From Brevundimonas alba (lineage in GTDB: Bacteria > Pseudomonadota > Alphaproteobacteria > Caulobacterales > Caulobacteraceae): a DNA stretch of 64,000 nt. The translations under genes and the position numbers were made by a program. The stretch covers positions 2,026,079-2,090,078 of the forward strand of contig NZ_JAATJM010000001.1 of the NCBI RefSeq assembly GCF_011927945.1, read 5' to 3'. Of the stretch, positions 25,466 to 35,991 are shown piece by piece (position 1 is the stretch's first letter; each line of letters starts with the position of its first letter). Below the pieces are notes generated by a model. It did not search any database. It was not told the DNA's origin and was given only the letters and a program-made list of their open reading frames with translations.

Positions 25466-28400
25466 TTGACCACGCTCACCATGACTTCGCCCACGACGGG
25501 CGGAGCGCTTCCCGCTGGCGTCACCCCGGTCGGCGGCATCGTCCTCGACCTCATCGGCCTGAACGGAGTGAGGGTGCTGGTTCAGCTCTCGGCAGACCAG
25601 CTGTTCGCTGGGACCTTCTCGCCTGACACGCCGGGTGGAAACCCAGGGACGATTGGAGTCTTGGGCGGGCTCAGTCCGCAAGTACTGGCGCAGCTTGGCG
25701 GCGGGCTGAGCCAGATGGCCGTCCGGATGTCGATCTTCGACGCGGACGCCTCGGTCGGCGACATTGATCACAACGAGAACTTCCTGACGATAAACGGAAT
25801 CCAGATCGGCAATCTGTCGTTGCCGGCGACGGAATCGACTTCAGAGTCGGGCGAACTGATGGGTGCCGCGGTCGGCTTCCAAAACGCGTTGCTGAGCACC
25901 GGCTGGTTCCACGTGACCGACCCCGCCGTTCTCTTCGAGATCTTCGGGTCGCTCGTCGCCAGAAACGGCGTGAGCTTTGGACTGCATGACCTCGACCCCT
26001 ACGACAACGGCTATGATTTCTCACAAGGGCTGGACGGCTCTCATTTCGAGATCACGATTCCCAATACCGCTCCGGATGCGACCGATGACGTCTACTCGGT
26101 TTCACGCAACACCCCGCTCGTCGTTAGTGCGGCCTCCGGCCTGCTGGCCAATGACACCGATCCCGAAGGAGCCAATCTGACGGCGACGCTAGTGAGTGGA
26201 CCGTTGCATGGTACGGTCACGATCAACTCTGACGGCTCCTTCACCTATGTTCCGGCCACAGGCTACGCCGGACCGGACAGCTTTAGCTACCGCGCCAGCG
26301 ACGGCGCTCTGGGCGACGTCGCGGCGGTAAACCTTTTCGTCAATCCGAACGTCGCCCCAGTAGCCGGCGCGGACCGCTACACGGTCGATCGCAACGGAGA
26401 GCTGGTCGTTTCGCCTCGCCATGGCGTTCTGGCCAATGACTCTGATCCGGATAGTTCGAGCGGCGGAGTTCTGACGGCGCGAACCCTGTCCGAACCGCAA
26501 AATGGTACGCTGACCTTCAATGCGGACGGGTCCTTCGTCTATGTGCCCAACCCCGGCTTCTACGGGACGGACAGCTTTGCCTACGCGGCTAGCGACGGAG
26601 ACGCCGAGACGCCGAACTTCGTGACCCTGACGGTCGTGAACAACAATGCGGCGCCCGTGGCCGCGGACGACGCCTATCGTCTGGACAAGGACGGCATCCT
26701 GACTGTGGAGCGTGCGAACGGTGTGCTCGCCAACGACGCCGACGCCGACGGCGACGTCCTGACCGTCGAAGTGACCACCGGTCCGGCCAACGGAACCCTG
26801 ACGTTGAATGCCGACGGTTCGTTTACCTACATCCCGAACCCGGGTTTCCATGGGTCCGACAACTTCAGCTATCGCACCAGTGACGGTGACGACACTGACA
26901 TCGCGACGGTTACGCTCACGGTCGACAACGTCAACGGCGCTCCCTCACCGGCGGACGACGCCTACGAGGTGGACGAGGGCGGTCGCTTGTTCATCGACGC
27001 CGCGAACGGCGTTCTGGCGAACGACACCGATCCGGACGGTTCGGCGATGACGGCTCAGATCCGCACGCAGCCATCGTCGGGGGTTGTGACCCTCAATGCG
27101 GACGGCTCGTTCGCCTATACGCCGAACCCGGGCTTCACGGGGACGGACAGCTTCACTTATTTCGCCAACGACGGCAGCGACACAGGATATGCCACCGTCA
27201 TGCTCACCGTGAACGCCGTCAATGAGGCGCCGGTCGGCGCCTCTGACACCTACGCTATGGAGCAGAACCGCAGCCTCACGGTGGACGCCGCACACGGCGT
27301 CCTGGCGAATGACAGCGACCCCGACGGCGATCCTCTGTCGGTCGCATTGCTAACGGGCCCGCAGCATGGCCAATTCGTTCTGAACGCGGACGGGTCGTTC
27401 AACTATGTTCCTGACGCAAACTATGTCGGCTCCGACAGCTTCACCTATTCGCTGCGCGACGGCTCAACTTCGACACCGGTCACGGTCACCCTGACCGTGA
27501 ATCCAAGGTCCGGCCGGCTGATCACGCTGGACGACAACGCCAACCGCGCAACTTACGCAAGGCAAGGCGAAGCGGTCATCGTTCACGCGCGGGGCGGCGC
27601 GGACTCCATCACGGGCAGCCGGTTCGACGATGAGCTGCTGTTAGGCGAAGGCGCAGACGAAGGCATCGGCGGCAACGGAAACGACATCATCCGCGGTGGC
27701 GCGGGAGACGACAAACTGTTCGGTCAGGCTGGCAACGACCGGCTGGAGGGTGGTGATGGCGACGATCTAATGCATGGCGGCGACGGCCCCGACATCATGG
27801 TCGGGGGCGTGGGCGACGACATCTACTACGTCCACTCGACCGAGGATCAGGTGATCGAAGCCGCGGGCGAGGGTAGTTTTGACAACGTCCGCTCGACGGT
27901 CTCCTGGACATTGGGGGATCACTTTGAAGAGCTCATGCTCGAGGGTTCCGCCGACATCGACGGAAGCGGCAATGCGTTGGATAATGCGGTGCTCGGCAAC
28001 AGCGGCGCCAACGTACTTTATGGCCTCGATGGAAATGACACCCTGGGAGGTTATGGCGGCGACGACATCCAGTACGGCGGCGCCGGCAACGATCGCCTCG
28101 TCGGTCGCGATGGAAACGACGTCCTGCATGGCGGCACAGGTGATGATCAGTATTTCGTCGACACCGCTGATGTGATCGTTGAGCTCGGCGGAGAGGGTGT
28201 CGACACAGTGTTTTCGGTCGGCGACTATGTTCTCGGTGCGAACCTGGAGGTGCTGCGGCTTGACGGCGCCGCGGACCTGCGCGGAGAAGGCAATAATCTC
28301 AACAACTACATCGCCGGCACCGATGGCGACAATTTCCTCATTGGCCATGGAGGGGACGACCAGGTTTTCGGCGGTCGGGGGGACGATACCCTGGTCGGCG

Positions 28401-28855
28401 ATGGAGAAGCGGTCGGGAACGGGAACGACCGCCTCGAAGGGGGCGACGGCGCGGATACCATTTTCGGGGGCGGAGGCGACGATGTGCTTTCTGGGGGGGG
28501 CGGGGACGACTTCCTGTTCGGTGAAGCCGGGATGGACCGTCTCGACGGCGGCTCGGGCAACGACGTCTTCGTCTTCGACCTGAACTCCCTTTCCATCCCA
28601 GATCAGCGACCTGACACTGTCATCGGTTTCCACGGCGCCGGAACGTCAGGCATCGGTGAGCAGGACAGTCTGCACTTCTCCGGCGGTTTCAGCAGCAGCG
28701 CGACGCTGATGTTCGACCATTACGGCTCAAACCAGGGCCAGCAGTACTATCGCCTGGTCGACCCTGAACATCCGGGCCAGGAGCAGTTGATCCTCGTCCA
28801 GATGGCCGGCGGTTCGACCAACCTGCTCTCGTCGGACGACTATCTCTTCTCCTAA
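25466..28855 (+). CDS. Ig/cadherin-like repeat and RTX calcium-binding secreted protein, about 1129 aa
   Basis: Start choice: a TTG at 25466 has AAGAGG 9 nt upstream; an ATG at 25481 is the alternative. The N-terminal ~200 residues include LDLIGLNGVRVLVQLSADQL and resemble spondin-like or extracellular choice-of-anchor domains. Then come six ~97-residue modules of the pattern 'DxYxVxRxxxLxVxxxxGVLANDxDxDG ... GTLTLNADGSFTYxPNPGFxGxDSFxY'. A C-terminal RTX block (GGNGNDIIRGGAGDDKLFGQ and following) spans about nt 27590-28560. The tail SSDDYLFS fits a type I secretion signal. Inference: a calcium-stabilised extracellular adhesin. Module type differs from the VCBS protein at the left edge. No secretion machinery is adjacent. 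Confidence 0.88.
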   Translation: MTTLTMTSPTTGGALPAGVTPVGGIVLDLIGLNGVRVLVQLSADQLFAGTFSPDTPGGNPGTIGVLGGLSPQVLAQLGGGLSQMAVRMSIFDADASVGDIDHNENFLTINGIQIGNLSLPATESTSESGELMGAAVGFQNALLSTGWFHVTDPAVLFEIFGSLVARNGVSFGLHDLDPYDNGYDFSQGLDGSHFEITIPNTAPDATDDVYSVSRNTPLVVSAASGLLANDTDPEGANLTATLVSGPLHGTVTINSDGSFTYVPATGYAGPDSFSYRASDGALGDVAAVNLFVNPNVAPVAGADRYTVDRNGELVVSPRHGVLANDSDPDSSSGGVLTARTLSEPQNGTLTFNADGSFVYVPNPGFYGTDSFAYAASDGDAETPNFVTLTVVNNNAAPVAADDAYRLDKDGILTVERANGVLANDADADGDVLTVEVTTGPANGTLTLNADGSFTYIPNPGFHGSDNFSYRTSDGDDTDIATVTLTVDNVNGAPSPADDAYEVDEGGRLFIDAANGVLANDTDPDGSAMTAQIRTQPSSGVVTLNADGSFAYTPNPGFTGTDSFTYFANDGSDTGYATVMLTVNAVNEAPVGASDTYAMEQNRSLTVDAAHGVLANDSDPDGDPLSVALLTGPQHGQFVLNADGSFNYVPDANYVGSDSFTYSLRDGSTSTPVTVTLTVNPRSGRLITLDDNANRATYARQGEAVIVHARGGADSITGSRFDDELLLGEGADEGIGGNGNDIIRGGAGDDKLFGQAGNDRLEGGDGDDLMHGGDGPDIMVGGVGDDIYYVHSTEDQVIEAAGEGSFDNVRSTVSWTLGDHFEELMLEGSADIDGSGNALDNAVLGNSGANVLYGLDGNDTLGGYGGDDIQYGGAGNDRLVGRDGNDVLHGGTGDDQYFVDTADVIVELGGEGVDTVFSVGDYVLGANLEVLRLDGAADLRGEGNNLNNYIAGTDGDNFLIGHGGDDQVFGGRGDDTLVGDGEAVGNGNDRLEGGDGADTIFGGGGDDVLSGGGGDDFLFGEAGMDRLDGGSGNDVFVFDLNSLSIPDQRPDTVIGFHGAGTSGIGEQDSLHFSGGFSSSATLMFDHYGSNQGQQYYRLVDPEHPGQEQLILVQMAGGSTNLLSSDDYLFS

Positions 28856-28866
28856 CAAGAAGCGGA

Positions 28867-28895
28867 GGGGCCGGCGTGTCCGTGCCGGCCCCTTT
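28867..28895 (+). terminator. Rho-independent terminator after RTX gene
   Basis: GGGGCCGGC (28867-28875) pairs perfectly with GCCGGCCCC (28884-28892), with an 8-nt loop and three T residues following. It starts 11 bp after the stop codon. Confidence 0.85.
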
Positions 28896-29138
28896 GTAGA
28901 GGGAGCTCTAGGGAAGGGGTCCAGCGCGAAGAGGCTGCGTGCTGAACGGCGTATCTGAGACGACGAACCGCACGGCTTTGCGACTGGGGACGTTCCCGAT
29001 GGGGCGAAAGACAACCTTAAGCCAACAGAATGCTCGCCCGTAACGATCTCAGCTTCGTGTCGCCAACGACCGCGCCGGTACCCAGCCGCCGCCAGGTTCG
29101 CGAGATTCGGGCCGCGGTCTGGCCTCAATGGATTTCAA

Positions 29139-29480
29139 ATGTCTCCCCTTCGATCGATTTCGTTAAGCACGCTCACCGCCCTCTGCGCGGCCGTGTCAGT
29201 CGCCGGCACGGCCTCCGCCGCGGACAATGAGCCGCGTGAAGTACGGGTCGCTATTGAACGGTTGGACCTCACATCCCCCCAAGATGTCGCTGTGCTTAAT
29301 GCGCGTCTTCTCAGCGCAGCTCGCAGCGTGTGCCGGCGGTCGGAGCATCGATCCGAGAGCGTCGTGAATCAAAGAACTTGCGTTGCAGACGCGATGCGCC
29401 GGGCTTCGGAACAAATCCAGGCGGCGCAAACCCATGTGCAGGCAGATGCTGCCCGAGCCGCGGTGTCGCTCCCCCGTTGA
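29139..29480 (+). CDS. UrcA family protein, 113 aa
   Basis: The signal peptide (SISLSTLTALCAAVSVAGTASA) precedes a mature part with VRVAIERLDLTSPQDVAVLNARLLSAARSVCR and a second cysteine in RTCVADAMRRASEQI. This is the UrcA signature ('v.y.DLdLts..G...L..Rl..AA..vC ... C...a...A'), a small periplasmic family of unknown function frequent in Caulobacterales and Sphingomonadales. The two cysteines probably form a disulfide. It stands alone between the RTX protein and the autotransporter. Confidence 0.85.
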   Translation: MSPLRSISLSTLTALCAAVSVAGTASAADNEPREVRVAIERLDLTSPQDVAVLNARLLSAARSVCRRSEHRSESVVNQRTCVADAMRRASEQIQAAQTHVQADAARAAVSLPR

Positions 29481-29834
29481 CACCGGCTCCGTCGCTGTCC
29501 GCTCGACGAGTGGTTCATCGCTGCACTTAGCCGCCGGCCGGGGCCCAACCCGGTCGGCGGCGCATCAGTCTGTGGCGACGGCCTGGCATCTGCTGTGTCT
29601 GCGTTTAGTCAGCCATGAAATTTAAGTCTGCTGCCTAGCGAGAAACAGAAGCGGCAATATAAAAAAGCCGCGCAGCGGAATCAACAAGCGCGGATAATCT
29701 GCGAATGCAGTTTAATGTGAGCTTATATAACCTCGCGATGCGTTAGGTTGTTGAGGTTAAGGGCTGCTCTCATATTTATTACTCAGAACTGTGTCGGGAG
29801 AAGCCCGCACGCATCCGAATTAAGGGAACTGGTT
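29481..29834. other. AT-rich promoter region upstream of the autotransporter
   Basis: From about 29620 to 29830 the sequence is distinctly AT-richer than its surroundings (GCAATATAAAAAAGC near 29656, GAGCTTATATAACC near 29720). No gene is seen. It probably holds the autotransporter promoter and an upstream element. Confidence 0.45.
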
Positions 29835-32800
29835 ATGGTGGCCATCGCGTATCAGGCTAGAAATTTGCCTTCGATTTCCGTTTATTCCGCTAAAGCGGCC
29901 ACGCGCCGTGACCTGAGTCAGCAGGCGAGCCGTGTTGTCCTGATGTCGGCGATCGGTCTGGCGGCAGTCGCCGGTGGGGGCCTGATGGCGCCGGGCCAAG
30001 CGCTGGCGGACTGTTTGCTCGTGGCCAACGCGGTTCAGTGCGGAACGACGAGCACCATCAATACGAGCTATCCCGTCGGTTCCCCGAGTGCCCGCGCCTA
30101 TCAGTTCCTCTCGGGACCGCCCCTGAGCGGCACGGTTTCGAACGGGGCCGTAGCCGGCGGCCACGGCTTGGCCTTCACCAACTTGGGCGACGGCGGCGTC
30201 TCCGTCGTCAACAATGGCATGATTACCGTCGACGCGGGCAACACGCCGACCGAAGGTGGCACGGCGGCCCTGTCAATGACCGCAAACGGCGGCGTGCTGA
30301 CCTATACGGGCGGGGCCGTCACTAACTACGGAACCGGCAACGGCCTCGACGCAACCCAGAACGGTGCGGATGACAACATCGAAATCAGTCTGACCGCAGC
30401 GGTTCGCGGCTCGACCGGAATCCTGGCCGTCAACAATGGAGCTGGCAACGTCTCGATCACCGCGGGTGCTCCGGTCACCGGGATGATTGGCTCCGGTATC
30501 TTCGCAGAAAGCCGCGGTGGCGGGATCTCCATCGCGGCGGGCGACGTCAGTGGCCAGACGGGCGCCGGGATTCTCGCGCAGCTGCTGAGCGCCCCAGCGT
30601 CGACCAACGGTGTCAGCATCATTGCCGACAGCGTGCTCGGCAGGACCGGAATCACAGCCTCGAACAGCGGGCTCGGCGTTCTCTCCGTGACAACGACTGG
30701 CGATGTAACCGGGAGCATCGGCTCGGGCCTGGACCTCGCTAGCGCCGGCGCTATCGACGTGAACATCGGCGGCTCCGTCACCGGCGGCCAGCAAGGCATT
30801 CTGGTGCAGGGGGCGAGCGATATCCGGGTCACGGGCACCGGGTTCACGAGCCTGTCCGGGAACGCGGTCCAGATCGTCAACAATGGTGCGGGCGCTGTAG
30901 ATTTCGAGGCGACGGGTCCGATCACGGCGATCGATGGCGACGGGATCAATGTTCGCGACACGGCGATCGGGGGGGACATCAGCATCATCACGGGCGACGT
31001 CGCCGCATTGAGTGCGGGCTATGACGGCATCGATGTTTACTCCACGTCTCTGACCGCTGACATCGAGGTCGTTGTCGCGGGCGACGTAAGCGCCGGCCGA
31101 ATTGGCGTTTTCGCCCGCATCGGGGACGGGGCGGGGGACATCAACCTGAGAACCGGGGGATCGGTGACGGGGACTGGTGGAATCTACGCGACCACCAATG
31201 GCGCCGGTTCGATCTCTGTTACTGCGGCCGGCCCTGTCACTGCGAGCATCGATAACGGGATTTTCGCGAACAGCAATGGCGGTGCGATCACCATCATCGC
31301 GGGCGATGCCAGCGGCGGAAACGGATATGACGGGATCTATGCAAAGCAGCAGAACCTCGCTGGAGCAGGCGATGTGCTCATCGTTGCGGGAAGCGCCTCG
31401 GGTGAAAATGGAATAGTGGCGATCAACAACGGCTCGGGAGATGTGTCGGTTACTGCGGGCGGCCCTGTGACCGGGTATGGCGAGGATGGCGTTCAGGTGT
31501 CGGGTTTAGACGCGATTTCGGTCAACACCGACGCCGTCGTGACCGGCGTCAACTCCGGCCTGACAGTCAACCGGGAATTCGGAGGAACGGGCGATATTTC
31601 CGTGTCGGGCGCCGGGTTCACCGCGCTCGCCGGGAACGCCGTTGATATCTACAACCAGGGCGCCGGTGCGGTCGACTTCGTGAGCACGGGTCCGATCACG
31701 GCCACGAACGGCTACGGGCTGGTGGTCAACGACACAGCCATCGGCGGGGATATCCGCATCACCACGGGCTCCGTGACCGCCGAAACCGCCGGCTATAGCG
31801 GCATCTACGTTCAGTCGAACTCAACAACGGCTGATATCGAGGTGACCACCAATGGCGACGTCCGCGCCTCGAACTACGGGATCGACGTTTCCACCGCAGT
31901 CGGGTCTTCCGGCAACATCGACGTTACCGCCAACGCGTCGGTGAGCGCCGCCGGGGGCATCTTCGCCGTGGCTCAGGGCGCGGGCTCCGTCAATGTGACC
32001 ACGGTAGGCGCTGTGACGGCCGGCACCGAATTCGGCATTCATGCCGCTGCCGAACAGGGCGGAAATGTCACCGTCGACGCCGGCTCTGTCACCACGGAGG
32101 GCGAGGCAGGAATTTCAGCCTACGCTGCCGGCGGCGACGGAGTGATCGACGTGACAGCCGGGACGATCTCCGGCGACAACGGAATCACGGCGTTCAATGA
32201 GGGGACGGGTGCGACGGTCATTCGGACTAGCGGCACCATTAGGGGTACGGCCGACGCCGGCATAGGTGTGCTCGCCTATGGCTCAGTCAGCGTTGCGGTC
32301 GCCGACACAGTCACGGGCCAGGATGCCGGCTTGGAAATCGATCTCTTGGGCGGTGGTAGCGGCGACATTTCGGTGACAGGAGCGGGCGGTTTCGTTGCCT
32401 TGGACGGCTACGGGATCGACATCGAGAACAATGGGTCGGGCGAAGTCAATGTCGATATTTCCGGCGCGATTGTCGCGACAAACGGGAACGGCATCTATGT
32501 CGTCAACGACACGGCCGACAGCAGCGACCTGAGCATCACCACCGGCGATGTATCGGCCATTTCTGACGGTTATTACGGGATCGAAGCATTCTCACTCTCG
32601 GCGACGGGGAATGTTTCGGTTACGTCCAATGGGGACATCGCAGCCGGCGAAGGTGGGATCTCTGCCTTCATGAGTTCGGGCGGGACCGGTGACGTTTCGG
32701 TCACGGCCTTCGGATCCGTTAGCGGCGACTTGGGTATCTTTGCGGGGAACTTCGGGTCTGGCGACACATCTGTCGCCGCCACCGGCACGATCAGCGCGAC

Positions 32801-35800
32801 GACGGGCGAGGGCATTCTTGCGCGGTCTCAAGGGGGCGGCGACATCACGATTACCGCAGGCTCGGTGGTCTCGACCGAGGGGATTGGGGTATTCGCCTGG
32901 CAGGAAGACGTCGCGGGCGCTGGCGACATCGACATCACGACAACTGGCGCGTTGTCGGGTGGGCAGCACGGAATCGTTGCGGTGAACGCGGGCACCGGTG
33001 CGGTTCACATCAACACGACGGGCGCGGTCACGGGCGCCGCCGATGCCGGCATCGCTGTAGGCGCCGCGGGCGCCGCCAGCATCGAAATCGGCGGTCCGGT
33101 CACTGGCCGGACGAATGGCGTGGTCGTGGAAGGCGCAGGCGATATCTCCCTAACCGGCGCAGGTAGCATAACCTCCCGGGGGGGCGCCGGAGTCGAGATA
33201 CAAGGCGATGGTGCGGGCACGGTTACCTACGATGTTGCCGGGCGGGTCAGGGCGACGGGCGGGAACGGTGTGCAAGTCACAGACACAGCGGTCGGCGGGG
33301 ACATCACCGTCACCACGGGCGCGGTGGAGGCCATGAGTAATGGCTATTACGGCATCCTGATCGGTTCCAGTTCGACGGCGGCCGACGTTCGCGTGATCGC
33401 TAACGGGCCGATTGTGGCGGCTGAGGGCGGGATCCGGGTAAGTCTGGAAGACGCCTCAGCGACGGGCAACATCAGCGTTACAGCCCACGGACCGATCACA
33501 GGCGACTATGGCGTCTTTGCCGAAAACAGGGCTTCGGGTTCGACCGCGGTCACCGCCACCGGGCCGATTACCGCGGGGGCCATCGGTATCCTCGCCCGCT
33601 CTAATGGCGATGACGTGACGGTGACGGCTGGTGATGTCGCCTCGGGCGGTGACTTCGGCATCGTCGCCGAGCTCGGCAGCAACGGTGCGGGCGACGTCCG
33701 CGTGACCGCACACAACGTTTCGGGCGCAACGGCAATCTCGGCGATAAACGACGGCGTAGGCTTGGTCTCGGTTGATCTGAATGGATCCGTTGTGGCGGAC
33801 GGGGAGTTCGGCATCGTCGCCCGGTCCGGCGGCGGCGATGTGTCCGTGAATGCCAGCGATGTAGCCGGGTCCGCGGAAGTCGGCATTGCCGCAGTTCAGG
33901 CAGAGAGCTCAGGCGCGGGCGACATCTTCGTTGCCGCAGGCAGTGTGACGGGCGGGGTCGGCATCGTAACGTCGAATGCCGGCACGGGCGAAACCCGGAT
34001 AACGACCACCGGAGCCGTGGTGGGGTCTGTTCTAGGTATACACTCGGTTGCTAGCGCCGACGCTGGCAACATCACGCTCGATGTCGCCAACGTATCCGGC
34101 GCGGTTGCAGGGGTCGCTGTCGATAACGTTGGCGTGGGCGTTACAGACCTGACGGTTCGCGGCCTCGTCCAGGGCGGCGACTTGGCGGTCGCTATCTACT
34201 CCGATGCAGACCAGCAGGTCCGGATCAGCAACGAAGGCGTGATACGTAGCAGTGCCGGACTTTCGTCAGATCGGGCGATCGAAGCGGCAGGGGGGGGCAT
34301 CGACTTCACCAACACTGGCGTGCTCGTCGGGGACATTGTGTTTCAGGGAGACTCCAGCCTCTTTGAGAATCGGGGAAGCTGGAGCACCGGGGGCGGCGAC
34401 AGCACCTTCGCGGGTCTGGATGACGATCTCATCAATGCAGCGACTGGCTCCATCCTGGCCGGCAGCTCAGCCGAAATGCAGGACATCACCTTCTGGCGCG
34501 GGCTGGAGACGTTCCGGAACGAAGGACGCGTGACGTTGGGCGACAACGGAGCCGGCGATGTCATCATGACCTCGGCAAACGCTGTCTTCGCCGCAGGCTC
34601 GCAGCTGCAAGTCGACATCGGCGGGCAGGGCGGCGCTGACCTGTTCCTGACGACCGGAACGCTCATGTTGAACCCCGGCGCGCGTCTCGATGTGAACTTC
34701 GTTCAGCCGCTGGCCTTGGGTGGGCGCTATGTCGTCGCTCGCGCAGACGGCGGTCTGACGGGGACATTCGATTTCGAGGACCGGTATCTCAGCGCCTTCG
34801 TAGGGATGCGGGATGGCTATACGGCCACAACGGCATACATTGATGTCGCCCAGCTGCGGGCCCTCATCGAGGCTGGTCTGACGCCGAATCAGCGGGAAAC
34901 CGCCGCTGGCGCCGATAGCCTGGCGCAGACCAATCCGTTGAAAGCAGCCCTTCTACTGCTCCCGGATGATGCGGCGGCACGGGACGCGTTCGACCAGCTG
35001 TCAGGCGAGATACACCCGGCGACCCGCGGTGCCATGGCAGATGACAGCCGTCTGTTCCGCAACGCAGTACTGGGGCGGTTGGCCGCTGACAGGGCTGAAG
35101 GCGCTTGGGCCCAGGCGCTGCTCGACGACCGCAGGGTCGACGGCGACGGGAACGCAGCCGAGACTAAACGCGATACTCGCGGTCTGATGTTTGGAGCCGA
35201 CCGGGCCCTCAACACAAGTGTGACAGTTGGTCTGGCGGGCGGCTGGTTCGACACTGACGTGGACGTTTCTGGCCGGGCAAGTTCTGCAGAGAACCACAGC
35301 CTTCAGGCACTGGGCTACCTCGGTGCCCAGGTTGACCGTTGGCACATCCGGGCGGGGATAGGCTTCGCGAGCAGCTCGCTTGAGACGCAGCGGCAGGTTT
35401 CCGTCCCGGGCTTCAACGCCTCGCCGGTCGCAGCCTACAAGGGATCGGCGGAACAGGCCTTCCTCGAGGCAGGCTACCGCCTGCCAATGGGCGGCGGCTA
35501 TGTTGAGCCCTTCATCGGCGTAACCGCTATCGCTTCGGAGACCGAGGCCTTTACCGAAACTGGCGGAGCTCAAGGGTCAATCATTGCTGAGGCGGTGACG
35601 GACAATCTGGTGGCGACCACCCTCGGCGCCCGGTTTGATACGGGCATGGATGGCCCGTTCTCGCTCCGCGGCATGGCCGGGTATAGGGGGATGGACGGAG
35701 ATCTCGCCCCCGTAGGTCGCCACGCTTTCGCTGGTGGTGAGAGCTTCACGGTGCTGGGCACGGCGAACTCCGACATCGCTGCGATAGCCAACCTCGAGGC

Positions 35801-35909
35801 GAGGTGGAGTGTGACAAGCACCGCCACCGTCAGCGCCTCATGGGAAGGTGTCTTTGGAAACAAGGGCGAGGACCATGCGATTACAGGTCGTCTGAAAATC
35901 GCCTTCTGA
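29835..35909 (+). CDS. Autotransporter with beta-helix passenger and C-terminal barrel, 2024 aa
   Basis: The start ATG at 29835 has TAAGGGA upstream and gives an extended signal region: about 35 polar residues, then VVLMSAIGLAAVAGGGLMAPGQALA, as in many type V proteins. The passenger (about residues 60-1700) is a glycine/asparagine-rich beta-helix of short strands. Four related ~260-residue blocks each contain 'GDISVTGAG ... G.AVDI.N.GAG.VDF ... GPITA ... NDTAIGGDI.ITTGDV'. The final ~270 residues form the translocator: GAWAQALLDDRR, RGLMFGADRALNTSVTVGLAGGWF, ending AITGRLKIAF with C-terminal Phe for Bam recognition. It is secreted by the type Va route and displayed at the surface. Role unknown; an adhesin or biofilm factor is most likely. 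Confidence 0.9.
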   Translation: MVAIAYQARNLPSISVYSAKAATRRDLSQQASRVVLMSAIGLAAVAGGGLMAPGQALADCLLVANAVQCGTTSTINTSYPVGSPSARAYQFLSGPPLSGTVSNGAVAGGHGLAFTNLGDGGVSVVNNGMITVDAGNTPTEGGTAALSMTANGGVLTYTGGAVTNYGTGNGLDATQNGADDNIEISLTAAVRGSTGILAVNNGAGNVSITAGAPVTGMIGSGIFAESRGGGISIAAGDVSGQTGAGILAQLLSAPASTNGVSIIADSVLGRTGITASNSGLGVLSVTTTGDVTGSIGSGLDLASAGAIDVNIGGSVTGGQQGILVQGASDIRVTGTGFTSLSGNAVQIVNNGAGAVDFEATGPITAIDGDGINVRDTAIGGDISIITGDVAALSAGYDGIDVYSTSLTADIEVVVAGDVSAGRIGVFARIGDGAGDINLRTGGSVTGTGGIYATTNGAGSISVTAAGPVTASIDNGIFANSNGGAITIIAGDASGGNGYDGIYAKQQNLAGAGDVLIVAGSASGENGIVAINNGSGDVSVTAGGPVTGYGEDGVQVSGLDAISVNTDAVVTGVNSGLTVNREFGGTGDISVSGAGFTALAGNAVDIYNQGAGAVDFVSTGPITATNGYGLVVNDTAIGGDIRITTGSVTAETAGYSGIYVQSNSTTADIEVTTNGDVRASNYGIDVSTAVGSSGNIDVTANASVSAAGGIFAVAQGAGSVNVTTVGAVTAGTEFGIHAAAEQGGNVTVDAGSVTTEGEAGISAYAAGGDGVIDVTAGTISGDNGITAFNEGTGATVIRTSGTIRGTADAGIGVLAYGSVSVAVADTVTGQDAGLEIDLLGGGSGDISVTGAGGFVALDGYGIDIENNGSGEVNVDISGAIVATNGNGIYVVNDTADSSDLSITTGDVSAISDGYYGIEAFSLSATGNVSVTSNGDIAAGEGGISAFMSSGGTGDVSVTAFGSVSGDLGIFAGNFGSGDTSVAATGTISATTGEGILARSQGGGDITITAGSVVSTEGIGVFAWQEDVAGAGDIDITTTGALSGGQHGIVAVNAGTGAVHINTTGAVTGAADAGIAVGAAGAASIEIGGPVTGRTNGVVVEGAGDISLTGAGSITSRGGAGVEIQGDGAGTVTYDVAGRVRATGGNGVQVTDTAVGGDITVTTGAVEAMSNGYYGILIGSSSTAADVRVIANGPIVAAEGGIRVSLEDASATGNISVTAHGPITGDYGVFAENRASGSTAVTATGPITAGAIGILARSNGDDVTVTAGDVASGGDFGIVAELGSNGAGDVRVTAHNVSGATAISAINDGVGLVSVDLNGSVVADGEFGIVARSGGGDVSVNASDVAGSAEVGIAAVQAESSGAGDIFVAAGSVTGGVGIVTSNAGTGETRITTTGAVVGSVLGIHSVASADAGNITLDVANVSGAVAGVAVDNVGVGVTDLTVRGLVQGGDLAVAIYSDADQQVRISNEGVIRSSAGLSSDRAIEAAGGGIDFTNTGVLVGDIVFQGDSSLFENRGSWSTGGGDSTFAGLDDDLINAATGSILAGSSAEMQDITFWRGLETFRNEGRVTLGDNGAGDVIMTSANAVFAAGSQLQVDIGGQGGADLFLTTGTLMLNPGARLDVNFVQPLALGGRYVVARADGGLTGTFDFEDRYLSAFVGMRDGYTATTAYIDVAQLRALIEAGLTPNQRETAAGADSLAQTNPLKAALLLLPDDAAARDAFDQLSGEIHPATRGAMADDSRLFRNAVLGRLAADRAEGAWAQALLDDRRVDGDGNAAETKRDTRGLMFGADRALNTSVTVGLAGGWFDTDVDVSGRASSAENHSLQALGYLGAQVDRWHIRAGIGFASSSLETQRQVSVPGFNASPVAAYKGSAEQAFLEAGYRLPMGGGYVEPFIGVTAIASETEAFTETGGAQGSIIAEAVTDNLVATTLGARFDTGMDGPFSLRGMAGYRGMDGDLAPVGRHAFAGGESFTVLGTANSDIAAIANLEARWSVTSTATVSASWEGVFGNKGEDHAITGRLKIAF

Positions 35910-35917
35910 CACTGAAG

Positions 35918-35953
35918 AGGTCGGGACGACCAGTGCGGTCGCCCCGACCTTTC
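35918..35953. terminator. Bidirectional terminator between autotransporter and MocR gene
   Basis: AGGTCGGG (35918-35925) pairs with CCCGACCT (35943-35950), then TT. It sits between two converging genes. Confidence 0.75.
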
Positions 35954-35991
35954 CGCCTTGCGTCCGGGCATCCAGACGACGCAGGTACGCC

